Under the pieces are notes generated by a model that made no database searches, had not been told where the DNA came from, and saw only the letters and a list, made by a program, of their open reading frames with translations. The translations under genes and the position numbers were made by a program. A stretch of DNA of 64,000 nt from contig WHVD01000006.1 in the NCBI GenBank assembly GCA_015178975.1, positions 434,001 to 498,000 on the forward strand, written 5' to 3'. Shown in pieces: positions 1 through 8,894 of the stretch. The DNA is from Hysterangium stoloniferum. Lineage: Eukaryota; Basidiomycota; Agaricomycetes; Hysterangiales; Hysterangiaceae. How positions within the stretch are numbered: the first letter of the stretch is position 1; every line of letters starts with the position of its first letter.

Positions 1-748
1 GGAATATAACTGCTGATGCAGTGGCACACTGATGTGGTGTAGTAAATGGGTTAAAATAAGTTATATTTCAGTGGTGGAGCAGAGCTCCTTATATACAGTA
101 AAATCTGAGACATGGGAGAATGTTCTAGCTACTTGTTTTACCTATTTTTAGCTATTTTACCTGGAATCTGCTGGAATATTCCAGGAGTTTCTGCTACTTT
201 CCATTGTAGCATATATGCTGATGTAATGTTCTCGCGCGTCGCGAAGTTGCTGATTTCGTGCGCGCGCTGATTACATAATTTTCCCGCGCGTGTCGCGTTT
301 GTGACAAGTCGTCGCATTTTGTGACGACGGTCACTTGTTGTGACGACAGTCACCGTTGTGACGACAGTCACCGTTGTGACGACAGTCACCGTTGTGACGA
401 AGGTCACCATTGTGACGAATGTCACCGTTGTGACGAATGTCACCGTTGTGACGAATGTCACCGTTGTGACGAATGTCACCGTTGTGACGAATATTCCCGC
501 GCGTTGTGCAATAAGCGCCAGAAGGCCGACTTCGAAGATTTTTAGTTAAAAAAGAATAAACAGTAGAATTTCGATAGTTCTCCCAAATTAAATCATACAA
601 ATATGAAATAAATTGTAAAAATCAGGTTAAATTCAGGAGAATATTGTACAATAATTTCGTCGCAATATAAGTACATTTGAACTTGTTTTTATCAATTTGT
701 TTAGGGGGAGATTGGTTAAAAATCGGAAAAACCTAAAAATACATAACA
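1..748 (-). mobile_element. LTR0 of the tandem array (partial, type I, 3' LTR of copy A)
   Basis: This is the 3' part, in plus coordinates, of a very long LTR. The window edge cuts it. It ends in CATAACA, which on the minus strand is the LTR start TGTTATG, directly beside a polypurine tract. It matches 20804-21642 (LTR3) apart from the copy number of an 18-bp repeat: 748 against 839 bp, where five extra units and one extra base account for the difference. It carries the type I sequence (GCCGACTTCGAAG after the repeat), unlike the two inner LTRs. Confidence 0.85.
321..494. repeat. 18-bp hairpin minisatellite in LTR0, about 9 units
   Basis: Units have the form GTGACGAMRGTCACCGTT. Within each unit GTGAC and GTCAC are inverted around a 4-nt loop. 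Order here: one GACGG unit, three GACAG, one GAAGG, four GAATG, then a partial unit. Every unit contains TGACG, a half CRE/bZIP site. Any regulatory role is inference. Confidence 0.9.
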
Positions 749-769
749 AAATCCCCTCTCTTTTTTGAC
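749..769 (-). other. Polypurine tract of copy A
   Basis: On the minus strand the sequence reads AAAAAAGAGAGGGGATTT immediately before the LTR start TGTTATG. This is the expected position and composition of the plus-strand primer of an LTR retrotransposon, and it fixes the 3' LTR boundary. Confidence 0.8.
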
Positions 770-815
770 TAGATGTCTTCTTCGAAAAGGCTGTCGTTGG
801 AGATGTCATTATGAA
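769..815 (-). pseudogene. C-terminal remnant of the accessory gene in copy A
   Basis: The last dozen codons, ending in residues like SNDSLFEEDI and a TAG stop, align with the end of the accessory gene in copies B and C (SSDSIFGNDI, TGA stop). The rest of that gene, about 1.2 kb, is missing in copy A. The remnant differs in sequence from B and C, so copy A descends from a slightly different subfamily and did not simply lose the B sequence. Confidence 0.6.
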
Positions 816-875
816 GAATTCGAAAGAATCTTCTAGCATATATGTGAGACTGCTTAGTGTTTTAGATAGTTCTTG

Positions 876-1614
876 GCCCGGTGTATCATTTTCCAGGCTC
901 TCAAGATCTTTCGCGCATCTTCTCGAACTTTTCGGGTTAACTATTCATCAGAATTAGGTAAGTACTCTATGAATGTTACTTGTATAATAGATTTCTGCGA
1001 CCGCTTCGGGATCTTGACCACATTTGGTCAATTATTGCCTCGAATTCATATTTAGGCATTTGTTTAAAATCTTCCCGGTTCAAATGTTTTCTCGGTCGAC
1101 TTACATAATTGTTCGGTAAGTTTCGATAAGATTCTAAATGCGCAATATTCAAAATTAGGTGAGTGCCGTATGAGACTGGCATTCGCAGTCTATATGCTAA
1201 CGAATTTATTTTCTTTAGAATCGCGAACAGTTCATCGTATCTCATTAAATGACTTCAGAACTTTTCTTTTTACATTCTGCAATAAATTTAGATAGTTCCA
1301 AATTATTGTACTAAATTTCTTGCTTGAATGTAAGTCGAATTCGATTATTGTATTTCTTCCCGCATATATGACTCAAATTAAGCGCCCTTCTGCTTATATT
1401 TCGATTTGTCTCAGATTCTTCGACAATTCGCTCATTGGAGTCGCAAAATCTTTTTGACATCCGTGAGTCATTTGTTTCCATATTTCCGTCACTAATTACT
1501 TCATTTTTAGAGCTTAGTATATTTTCCGGCTTTAGGGGTAGGTGACTAAGCCGTGACAATGGCCGGTAGTTGAATAACAAAAAACATATGACGAATTTCG
1601 TTATAGAATATCTA
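876..1614 (-). pseudogene. Integrase C-terminal part and chromodomain remnant, copy A
   Basis: Downstream of the long frame, the minus strand still shows integrase C-terminal sequence in broken frames. There is a region ending in KKYNNRIRLTFKQ (1311-1580), typical of the segment before the GPY/F domain. Then comes YDELFAILKKINSLAYRLRMP with HLILNIAHLESYR (976-1245), which matches the GPY/F module, followed by YEFEAIIDQMWSR, the start of a chromodomain. The chromodomain end is only visible in another frame (VREDARKIL, about 900-930). The same disruptions occur in all three copies, so the decay came before the tandem amplification. Confidence 0.7.
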
Positions 1615-4600
1615 CTAGTATAGAATGCAAATAAAAAAACTATTTAGAATAACAACCCAATAGTTTCTTTTTGATCCTAAATAAGCTCTAAGTGCCCTTG
1701 TGAGAATTCGGTTGATTATCTCTTTTCGGCGGTCAGTTTGTGGGTAATAGGCCGTGGTAAGCGCTTTCTTTATTCCTAATCGAGCACAGATTGCTCTCCA
1801 AAATATTCCGGTCCATTTTCTATACCAATTTGAAGTGATTTGACTTAGGAAGTTATAGTATATTATTATATGTTTTAACAATAAATTGCCAATGTACTCC
1901 TTAATGACAGTGATTCTATTGGGTATGATAATTTCATATTTAGTTAAGTTATCAACAGTTACTAATATGTTATCATAACCTTGGCTTTCTGGCAATTTTG
2001 GAGTGAAGTCCATAGTTATTATTTTAAATGTCCAGGTTGAGATTGGAATGGACTGTAAAAATCCTACAGGGACATTTCCCTTTACTTTGGACTTTTGACA
2101 CATATAATATGTTCTTCCATACTTTAACATTGATCTTGAAATCCTTGATCTGATTAAGTTTTCAACTTCTAATTTCCTATCACAGAAACTAAATATCAAT
2201 TCAGCTCCCTCCTTATTTCTCATAATAGACAGAGCATATTGATCAGCAAAATCATTTCCCAAAATAAATGGAGTAGTCATTCCTTCAACTACATAAGTTT
2301 CAATCTTTAATTCTACAGGTCCTTCATTTGTATCAAAATATATTGGTACTGATACAAATCCTGATATGGTAGAAGATCCTGTTATTTGAATTAAATTGAT
2401 CTTTTGTCCAGTTTTTATCTTAGGTGGATTATTTAGTTTGTTCAATGCTGATTGAGATATCAAAGTAATATCTGCTCCAGAGTCTATTATGATTCTGATT
2501 TGATTTTGTCCATAATTATTAAGCCATGCCTTAGTAGCCATAGCCTGCGCACCAAGAAAGGCACATCCGGGTGGGCGTGACATTAACCTTTTTAATGATA
2601 AAATATTGTTTTTAGTCTCAGAAATAAGTTGAGTAACATAAGATCTGGTCTTGAACATGCCATTTCTAAATTTCTGAGATATATCTTGTTTTTCAAAGGT
2701 TTGTCTGGCTTCTAACTTGCTCAGAGATTCATTAGAATCTAGGGATCCCCTCAGAGAAGACTGTGGCTTCATTTTCAAAGTATCTGAGCCACACTCCAAA
2801 TCCATTACAGCATTCACCTGAAGGGCCTTATGAAAATCCGGTTTTTCTTCCTCCTCTGAACTATCTGATGATTCTAACTTTATTAAGTCTTTACTAGAAT
2901 CATTTTGAGGGGGATTTTCATCTTCTGAACTAGCATTTAGATAGGCTTCTTCATATTCTTCCATGGCCTTGATATACTCTTCATCATGGACAATTAAATT
3001 TGCTTTGGCATTTCTAGAACCCTTTCTAGAATACTTGCACTCATTATCCCAATGTTTAGGACTGCCACAATGTCTGCATGGTCTAGCTCCTTTGCTTTCA
3101 GGAGTAGAACCTTTGGAAATTGTTCTATCATCCCTAGGGAATTGAGGCTTGCCTATAGTAGTTGAAGCACCAATAAGGTTAGTTCTGGCAGACTGGAAGA
3201 AATTCCTCCTGCTTGAACCTTGATCAGGACCTGGTAGATTAGATCTAGAAGTCCTTGGTGCATCACGCATCATTTGTTCAAGCTGCCTTACTCTTCTATC
3301 TAGTACATTATCATGACTTGGGAATGGAGTATGCTCCAGTGCTTCTTCATGATATTTAATTGCTGCTGCAAATTCTACTAGGTCCTTGCAACGATGTACA
3401 TCTAAGATAGTTGTCCAGAATTTAGGTGCTCCATTCATTACTTCCATCATAACTTCTGAATCACTCATGCTATACACTAGACTAAGTAATTCGGATTTTC
3501 TGATATAGTAATTGCTTGGTGATTCTGTTGTATATCCAGCTTCTCTGTAGTGTGCTCTGTTCGCTCGGCTCTTTTGTCTATCAAGCCAGGCTCGGTTCAT
3601 ATAGTATGTGCATACTACATCTCGAAGTGTACCCCAATTCTGCATTGCTTCTCTTCTATAACTACTTGGTAAAGACCAGAACCATAAATCTGCATCCTTC
3701 TCAAGTCTAGTAGGTACAACTTCTCCTAGCTGGTTATATATGCTTGTACTACGCTCTGATAAGTTGTTTATCTTTAAAACCCATTTGGCAAGAGTGTCAG
3801 GATCACCATCCCATTTGGGTACAACATCAGACTTCAACTTAAGATCAAAGTGAGCTCCTTTATCTTCTTGCTTTGCCCTAGATAATTCTGACAGTCTCCT
3901 AATACCCTTAGGTCTATGGGATTTATCCTCAGGTGAGCTATCACTACTCCCTGGATCTCCAGGAGGCTGAGGACTTCCTGATCTTATTTTCTGACTCTTT
4001 TCACTAGGTAATCCCCTCTGATGACGTCTCAAGGTTGGCCCAAGCTTTGGGTGAGGACTAGGTGAATGTGGTGGACTATAGTCACTATCAGATGATGGCT
4101 CATCAGGTGGAAAACTAGCTTTAGTGTACTTAGGAATTGAACTTGGCTTTGGTAAGTTATAGGCTCTTGACTTTTTCCCTAAGTACTGCTTATTATCTTC
4201 AAAGATATCAGATAATTGGCGTGATTCAGTCAGATGTATTGGATGTTCTTGATAAGGTGATCTTTTAGAAGTGACTCTTGGTTCAATCTTTACTTCTGCT
4301 AGTCTTCTTCTAATAGACTCAAAGCCATGCTCCTCATGAGGTGGCTTCATGGGTTCTGATTCTTGGGGAATTGACTGAATTTCAGTAGGATGAGCTGGTG
4401 TTGAAGCTTCAATCCCCTCAAATTCGACTGTAGGGCTAGGGCCTCTTGAAGGTAACTTCAATTCTTTTTCTTTCTTTTCTGATGGCATCATAGTCTTATG
4501 ATCATAGAAATAAGCTAACAAGTTTTCAACTTCTTCTCTATACAAAACAGATATTATTTCAAAATCATTAGCATTCCATGCTATGAGTGGATTGTTGTCA

Positions 4601-5139
4601 GATCCCCAACTAGGCATACTAGGAATCCAATCTTTATTTTTATTTAGAATAGGTATTGATCTGACCAAATGCCTTTCTAACATATGAGTGAAATTTTCAA
4701 ACTTAATTGGATCTAGGTAATATCCAATTAAGTCACTAGAATCACTAGTAGTTGGTGTTCCAACTAACAAGTCTTCTAATGCATCCAGTAGTGGCTGAAA
4801 GAACTTTTCAGCATAACGAGGTAGATACCCTAAGTTCACTCTTTCCTCATTTGGAAATTCTGACATGGCTAATGCCAACATAATATCTCGGCGGTGATTC
4901 ATTCTTGGATCACCATCATAAGTTCTTCTCAATCTAACAGTACCAGGATACAAGTAAGTCTTGTCCTTAGCTATATCCTCTCTGTCAGTAACTTCTTTTA
5001 CTGGTTCAAAACTGAAACGCTGAATTGGTGAAGCAGGTATAGTAACATTCAAGAACCTTTCATCCCTTTCAGAAACTTGTTCTGTTATGGAGGATAGTTC
5101 TTGAGCCATTTCTGCTTTAAGAGTTGGTGTAGATAACAT
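1615..5139 (-). CDS. RT-less gypsy Gag-protease-integrase fragment polyprotein, copy A (1174 aa)
   Basis: One uninterrupted frame. The start is the ATG at 5139 (MLSTPTLK), which is also the start forced in copy C; a longer frame reaching 5232 runs into the LTR. Residues 1 to about 650 are a hydrophilic Gag region rich in Ser and Pro, with a helical capsid-like part around 460-620. A CCHC knuckle (CRHCGSPKHWDNEC) lies near residues 688-701, followed by an acidic linker. An aspartic protease has DSGAD near residue 886 and a later ILGND. Residues from about 985 are integrase core sequence (TMDF, VTVDNLTK, PQTD). The usual 600 or so residues of reverse transcriptase and RNase H between protease and integrase are absent. 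The second catalytic Asp of integrase reads Asn (ITSNW). The element could supply Gag and protease but not copy itself unaided. The coding sequence appears identical to copy B. Confidence 0.88.
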   Translation of the reverse strand: MLSTPTLKAEMAQELSSITEQVSERDERFLNVTIPASPIQRFSFEPVKEVTDREDIAKDKTYLYPGTVRLRRTYDGDPRMNHRRDIMLALAMSEFPNEERVNLGYLPRYAEKFFQPLLDALEDLLVGTPTTSDSSDLIGYYLDPIKFENFTHMLERHLVRSIPILNKNKDWIPSMPSWGSDNNPLIAWNANDFEIISVLYREEVENLLAYFYDHKTMMPSEKKEKELKLPSRGPSPTVEFEGIEASTPAHPTEIQSIPQESEPMKPPHEEHGFESIRRRLAEVKIEPRVTSKRSPYQEHPIHLTESRQLSDIFEDNKQYLGKKSRAYNLPKPSSIPKYTKASFPPDEPSSDSDYSPPHSPSPHPKLGPTLRRHQRGLPSEKSQKIRSGSPQPPGDPGSSDSSPEDKSHRPKGIRRLSELSRAKQEDKGAHFDLKLKSDVVPKWDGDPDTLAKWVLKINNLSERSTSIYNQLGEVVPTRLEKDADLWFWSLPSSYRREAMQNWGTLRDVVCTYYMNRAWLDRQKSRANRAHYREAGYTTESPSNYYIRKSELLSLVYSMSDSEVMMEVMNGAPKFWTTILDVHRCKDLVEFAAAIKYHEEALEHTPFPSHDNVLDRRVRQLEQMMRDAPRTSRSNLPGPDQGSSRRNFFQSARTNLIGASTTIGKPQFPRDDRTISKGSTPESKGARPCRHCGSPKHWDNECKYSRKGSRNAKANLIVHDEEYIKAMEEYEEAYLNASSEDENPPQNDSSKDLIKLESSDSSEEEEKPDFHKALQVNAVMDLECGSDTLKMKPQSSLRGSLDSNESLSKLEARQTFEKQDISQKFRNGMFKTRSYVTQLISETKNNILSLKRLMSRPPGCAFLGAQAMATKAWLNNYGQNQIRIIIDSGADITLISQSALNKLNNPPKIKTGQKINLIQITGSSTISGFVSVPIYFDTNEGPVELKIETYVVEGMTTPFILGNDFADQYALSIMRNKEGAELIFSFCDRKLEVENLIRSRISRSMLKYGRTYYMCQKSKVKGNVPVGFLQSIPISTWTFKIITMDFTPKLPESQGYDNILVTVDNLTKYEIIIPNRITVIKEYIGNLLLKHIIIYYNFLSQITSNWYRKWTGIFWRAICARLGIKKALTTAYYPQTDRRKEIINRILTRALRAYLGSKRNYWVVILNSFFICILY

Positions 5140-5750
5140 TGATGAATAGGAGTTAAAGGTAATGTGATGTATTAGCCTTATTTTAATACTATTTTCCGAA
5201 AAAGGAGTCCAATGCTCTATCAAAATGTGCAAATACTCAATTCACTGCAAGGTAAAATAATTTAAGTATTTGATATTAATCAGTGGCAGCCTAAATAGAC
5301 TTAGAACCCCTGAAGTCAAGAGTTTACTTGAATATATGCACCCTACTTCGCAAAGAAGGTTTTGAGAGCTGCTTGTGCAAGCTTGTTCTTTTTCTGTAAA
5401 AACACTACTAAAATATGAATAACAATTCACTGATTCCGAAACTAGATTCGACTTCGATTCTAGCTAGTTTATATATATTTTATACTATTTATCAAACAGT
5501 AAAAATATTTATAAACAGGTCAAAAGATTAGATATAGAATAAAACGCTATTTGGCTAATATATGCTTTATTTACACTAACCTACAGGGTCTACTGTGATA
5601 CTAACTTATCAGGATCTTAATGTAGTCTTAAGGATTCTGCAAGAATATTCTCAGTATTTATTTATGCCAAAAACCGGGTAGAAATTAGAATATATGTATT
5701 TCTAATCTCAATATAACCTAAAATATTTATTACTTTAATTTATAGCCAAC

Positions 5751-5990
5751 AACTCAACTAGAGGTGGATTAGTAATAAAGGATAGCCAGCTACTCAACTA
5801 AGAGGTGGCAAAAGGGGAACAAGTTGTTTGTCAGAAGCTCAACTAGAGGTGACAAGGGGGTAGGATTATTACCAGAAGCTCAACTAGAGGTGGCAAAGGG
5901 ATCCTGAGATAGCTTAGGTCAGCAGCTCAACTAGAGGTGACTAAGTGTTTGTATATATTTATCCAACAGCCCAACTAGGGGTGGAATATA
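5751..5990. repeat. Interspersed CTCAACTAGAGGTG repeats, 6 units, LTR1
   Basis: Six degenerate copies of a core reading AGCTCAACTAGAGGTG, spaced 30-50 bp apart. They lie in the LTR just upstream, in plus coordinates, of the 18-bp minisatellite. The same block recurs at 13031-13270 and 20572-20811. Confidence 0.8.
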
Positions 5991-6302
5991 ACTGCTGATG
6001 CAGTGGCACACTGATGTGGTGTAGTAAATGGGTTAAAATAAGTTATATTTCAGTGGTGGAGCAGAGCTCCTTATATACAGTAAAATCTGAGACATGGGAG
6101 AATGTTCTAGCTACTTGTTTTACCTATTTTTAGCTATTTTACCTGGAATCTGCTGGAATATTCCAGGAGTTTCTGCTACTTTCCATTGTAGCATATATGC
6201 TGATGTAATGTTCTCGCGCGTCGCGAAGTTGCTGATTTCGTGCGCGTGCTGATTACATAATTTTCCCGCGCGTGTCGCGTTTGTGACAAGTCGTCGCATT
6301 TT

Positions 6303-6438
6303 GTGACGACGGTCACTTGTTGTGACGACAGTCACCGTTGTGACGACAGTCACCGTTGTGACGAAGGTCACCATTGTGACAAATGTCACCGTTGTGACGA
6401 ATGTCACCGTTGTGACGAATGTCACCGTTGTGACGAAT
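6303..6438. repeat. 18-bp hairpin minisatellite in LTR1, 7 units
   Basis: Same unit as at 321-494, with one GACGG, two GACAG, one GAAGG, one AAATG and two GAATG units before a partial one. The AAATG variant is shared with LTR2 only. Confidence 0.9.
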
Positions 6439-6888
6439 ATTCCCGCGCGTTGTGCAATAAGCGCCAGAAGGCCGGTTTTATATTATTATATAATTATTAT
6501 ATTTACTTTTAGTTAGTTATAAATATAATATTTTATTATGATAATATAAAAATATATATATATTTCGCCTTGATAACGCGAGTATTTCAAATCGCGTTTT
6601 GTCGGCGTCGGAGTTTGAAATATCATGTGAATGTCACATGATTACTCGCGCGTTGTGAATAAGCGCTGAGTCGCCGACATATTAATCAAAAAAGAATAAA
6701 AAGTAGAAATTCAATTACTTGTTCAATTTATTAGATAAAAATACAAAATAAATTGTATAAATTCAGGATAAATCAAACAAATATTGTACAATTTAATCGT
6801 CGCAATATAATTACATTTGAATATTTGTTTTCGCAATTTGTTAGGGGAAATTGTTTAAAAATTGGAAAAAACTTAGAATTACATAACA

Positions 6889-6909
6889 AAATCCCCTCTC
6901 TTTTTTGAT
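6889..6909 (-). other. Polypurine tract of copy B
   Basis: Same purine run as in copy A (AAAAAAGAGAGGGGATTT on the minus strand), abutting LTR1. It shows that the accessory gene lies inside the element, between integrase and the 3' LTR. Confidence 0.8.
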
Positions 6910-7982
6910 TCAGATGTCATTTCCAAAAATACTGTCGCTAGAATCTCCTTGCATTTCGTAGTTCTCAGAATCGTCTGAGACATCAATAAGGATTGGGAGA
7001 TTCTCAGACCCGGAACTAGAGTCGGCTTGATTCTTCTCGTTTTTGTAGTCGATCAAGAATTGAGAATTCAATTTGGATCTTATATCCTTACTGTCGGGAT
7101 GCTTCATTTCGAAAGAGAAGTCGAAGGGGGAATTAATGGATTTTTCGTTTGAAGCTTTGAAGTTCCCGACTTTAAAAATAATAAGAAACATTGTTTAGGC
7201 TTTAAATACAACGATATACCTTCTTTTGCATCCTTATACAACTTTTTCAAAGCCTTGTTCATTATATTGAGACGTTCTATTGCGCATATATGAGGAAAAA
7301 ATGCGCATATAAGTCAAACATAATAGAACATACCCAGGGGCTGTGGGGTTATGACCGGTTTATGCATACCCCAAACATCTTCAAAGGTCCATGTTTCAGG
7401 ACGCTCTTGTCGATTCAACTCCCAATACGGGCGTAGGACATAAGGCAAAGGTGGTTGTGGATCTTTGGGCCAATTCCAACTTTCGACGTGTTCGAAATCT
7501 TGAGAACGGTTCTTCGCCTCCTCGATCCAGGCAACTAGTTGTAATCCTCTTTGCTGAAAAGAATTGTATTCTTGTAATATATCTTCTTTAATTCCAGAAA
7601 TGTGGAGTGGATTGTGAACGAGGGACGAGATAGGCCCAAACGTGGGAGCAATCATACGAATTTCCAATAAATGTTTTAAAGAAATGTTACAACTTTTGAT
7701 ATCTCCTATAACGTAGTCATCATGACCGTTAGCGGCTACACAAACCTCCTTTATATTTTCGAGATGCGTAAGCCATAGCCGGTCAATAATCTTGGGATCA
7801 AGAAAATCGTAAAAATGACTGTTTACAGTAACGTGCCCCCAATCCTCATCTCGAGGAAGGTACGCGAACGGGTTGTTAGTCGGTTCTTGAGTAAGAGCTG
7901 TAACTACGTCGTGTTGTTTAGGAATAGATGAGCTCCAATCAAGAGCATAGTCAAAACGGGTAGGGAAAGGGATAAACACCAT
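6910..7982 (-). CDS. Spliced accessory gene of copy B (3 exons, about 321 aa)
   Basis: Predicted exons on the minus strand are 7982-7334, 7276-7220 and 7169-6910 (649, 57 and 260 nt, a multiple of three). Intron 1 (57 bp) has donor GTATGT and acceptor AATAG; intron 2 (50 bp) has GTATAT and AAAG. Splicing joins the 222-aa first frame to a short basic segment (NKALKKLYKDAK) and then to a serine- and acid-rich tail ending SIFGNDI. I see no signal peptide, transmembrane segment or zinc motif, so it is not an envelope gene despite the env-like position. The N-terminal part has aromatic motifs (NPFAYLPRDEDWG, WNWPKDPQPPLPYVLRPYW) that I do not recognise. It could be a captured host gene or a long-standing accessory ORF. 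It is intact and apparently identical in copies B and C. Function is unknown. Confidence 0.7.
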
Positions 7983-8152
7983 TTTTTAGTAGGTTTTCTG
8001 AGACGAAAGGCTCATATATGCGGTTTAGATTGTTTGTTTTTCGTGTTTTTGAGTTCCTTTTATGTTGTTTTTATGTTTTATGATGTCATTATAAAGAATA
8101 CTAAAGAATCTTCTAGCATATATGTGAGACTGCTTAGTGTTTTAGATAGTTC

Positions 8153-8894
8153 TTGGCCCGGTGTATCATTTTCCAGGCTCTCAAGATCTTTCGCGCATCT
8201 TCTCGAACTTTTCGGGTTAACTATTCATCAGAATTAGGTAAGTACTCTATGAATGTTACTTGTATAATAGATTTCTGCGACCGCTTCGGGATCTTGACCA
8301 CATTTGGTCAATTATTGCCTCGAATTCATATTTAGGCATTTGTTTAAAATCTTCCCGGTTCAAATGTTTTCTCGGTCGACTTACATAATTGTTCGGTAAG
8401 TTTCGATAAGATTCTAAATGCGCAATATTCAAAATTAGGTGAGTGCCGTATGAGACTGGCATTCGCAGTCTATATGCTAACGAATTTATTTTCTTTAGAA
8501 TCGCGAACAGTTCATCGTATCTCATTAAATGACTTCAGAACTTTTCTTTTTACATTCTGCAATAAATTTAGATAGTTCCAAATTATTGTACTAAATTTCT
8601 TGCTTGAATGTAAGTCGAATTCGATTATTGTATTTCTTCCCGCATATATGACTCAAATTAAGCGCCCTTCTGCTTATATTTCGATTTGTCTCAGATTCTT
8701 CGACAATTCGCTCATTGGAGTCGCAAAATCTTTTTGACATCCGTGAGTCATTTGTTTCCATATTTCCGTCACTAATTACTTCATTTTTAGAGCTTAGTAT
8801 ATTTTCCGGCTTTAGGGGTAGGTGACTAAGCCGTGACAATGGCCGGTAGTTGAATAACAAAAAACATATGACGAATTTCGTTATAGAATATCTA
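8153..8894 (-). pseudogene. Integrase C-terminal part and chromodomain remnant, copy B
   Basis: Base-for-base the same as the copy A remnant as far as I can compare (constant offset 7280), with GPY/F-like and chromodomain-like pieces in the same broken frames. Confidence 0.7.

Larger units (their letters stand above)
5163..6888 (-). mobile_element. LTR1 (type II), shared between copies A and B, 1726 bp
   Basis: In plus coordinates it runs from TGTGATG to CATAACA. It is 5' LTR to copy A and 3' LTR to copy B. After the 18-bp repeat it carries the type II segment (AT-rich block, then CGCCTTGATAACGCGAG), which is absent from LTR0 and LTR3. That segment includes a perfect 9-bp-armed inverted repeat, ATCATGTGA-ATG-TCACATGAT. 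On the copy A side the LTR is fused directly to the gag leader at GGTAA, with no primer-binding site between them. Confidence 0.85.

Noticed and set aside
321..494. Possible CRISPR-like array (regular short repeats)
   Set aside because: Units are contiguous with no unique spacers, vary internally, and lie inside an LTR of a eukaryotic element.
138..600. Overlapping short frames on both strands with repeated CDE or TVVTT-like residues
   Set aside because: They are translations of the 18-bp minisatellite; all frames stay open because the unit length is a multiple of three.
7314..7982. Accessory ORF as an envelope gene
   Set aside because: It is in the right place, but there is no signal peptide, transmembrane helix or cysteine pattern, and splicing extends it into an acidic tail.
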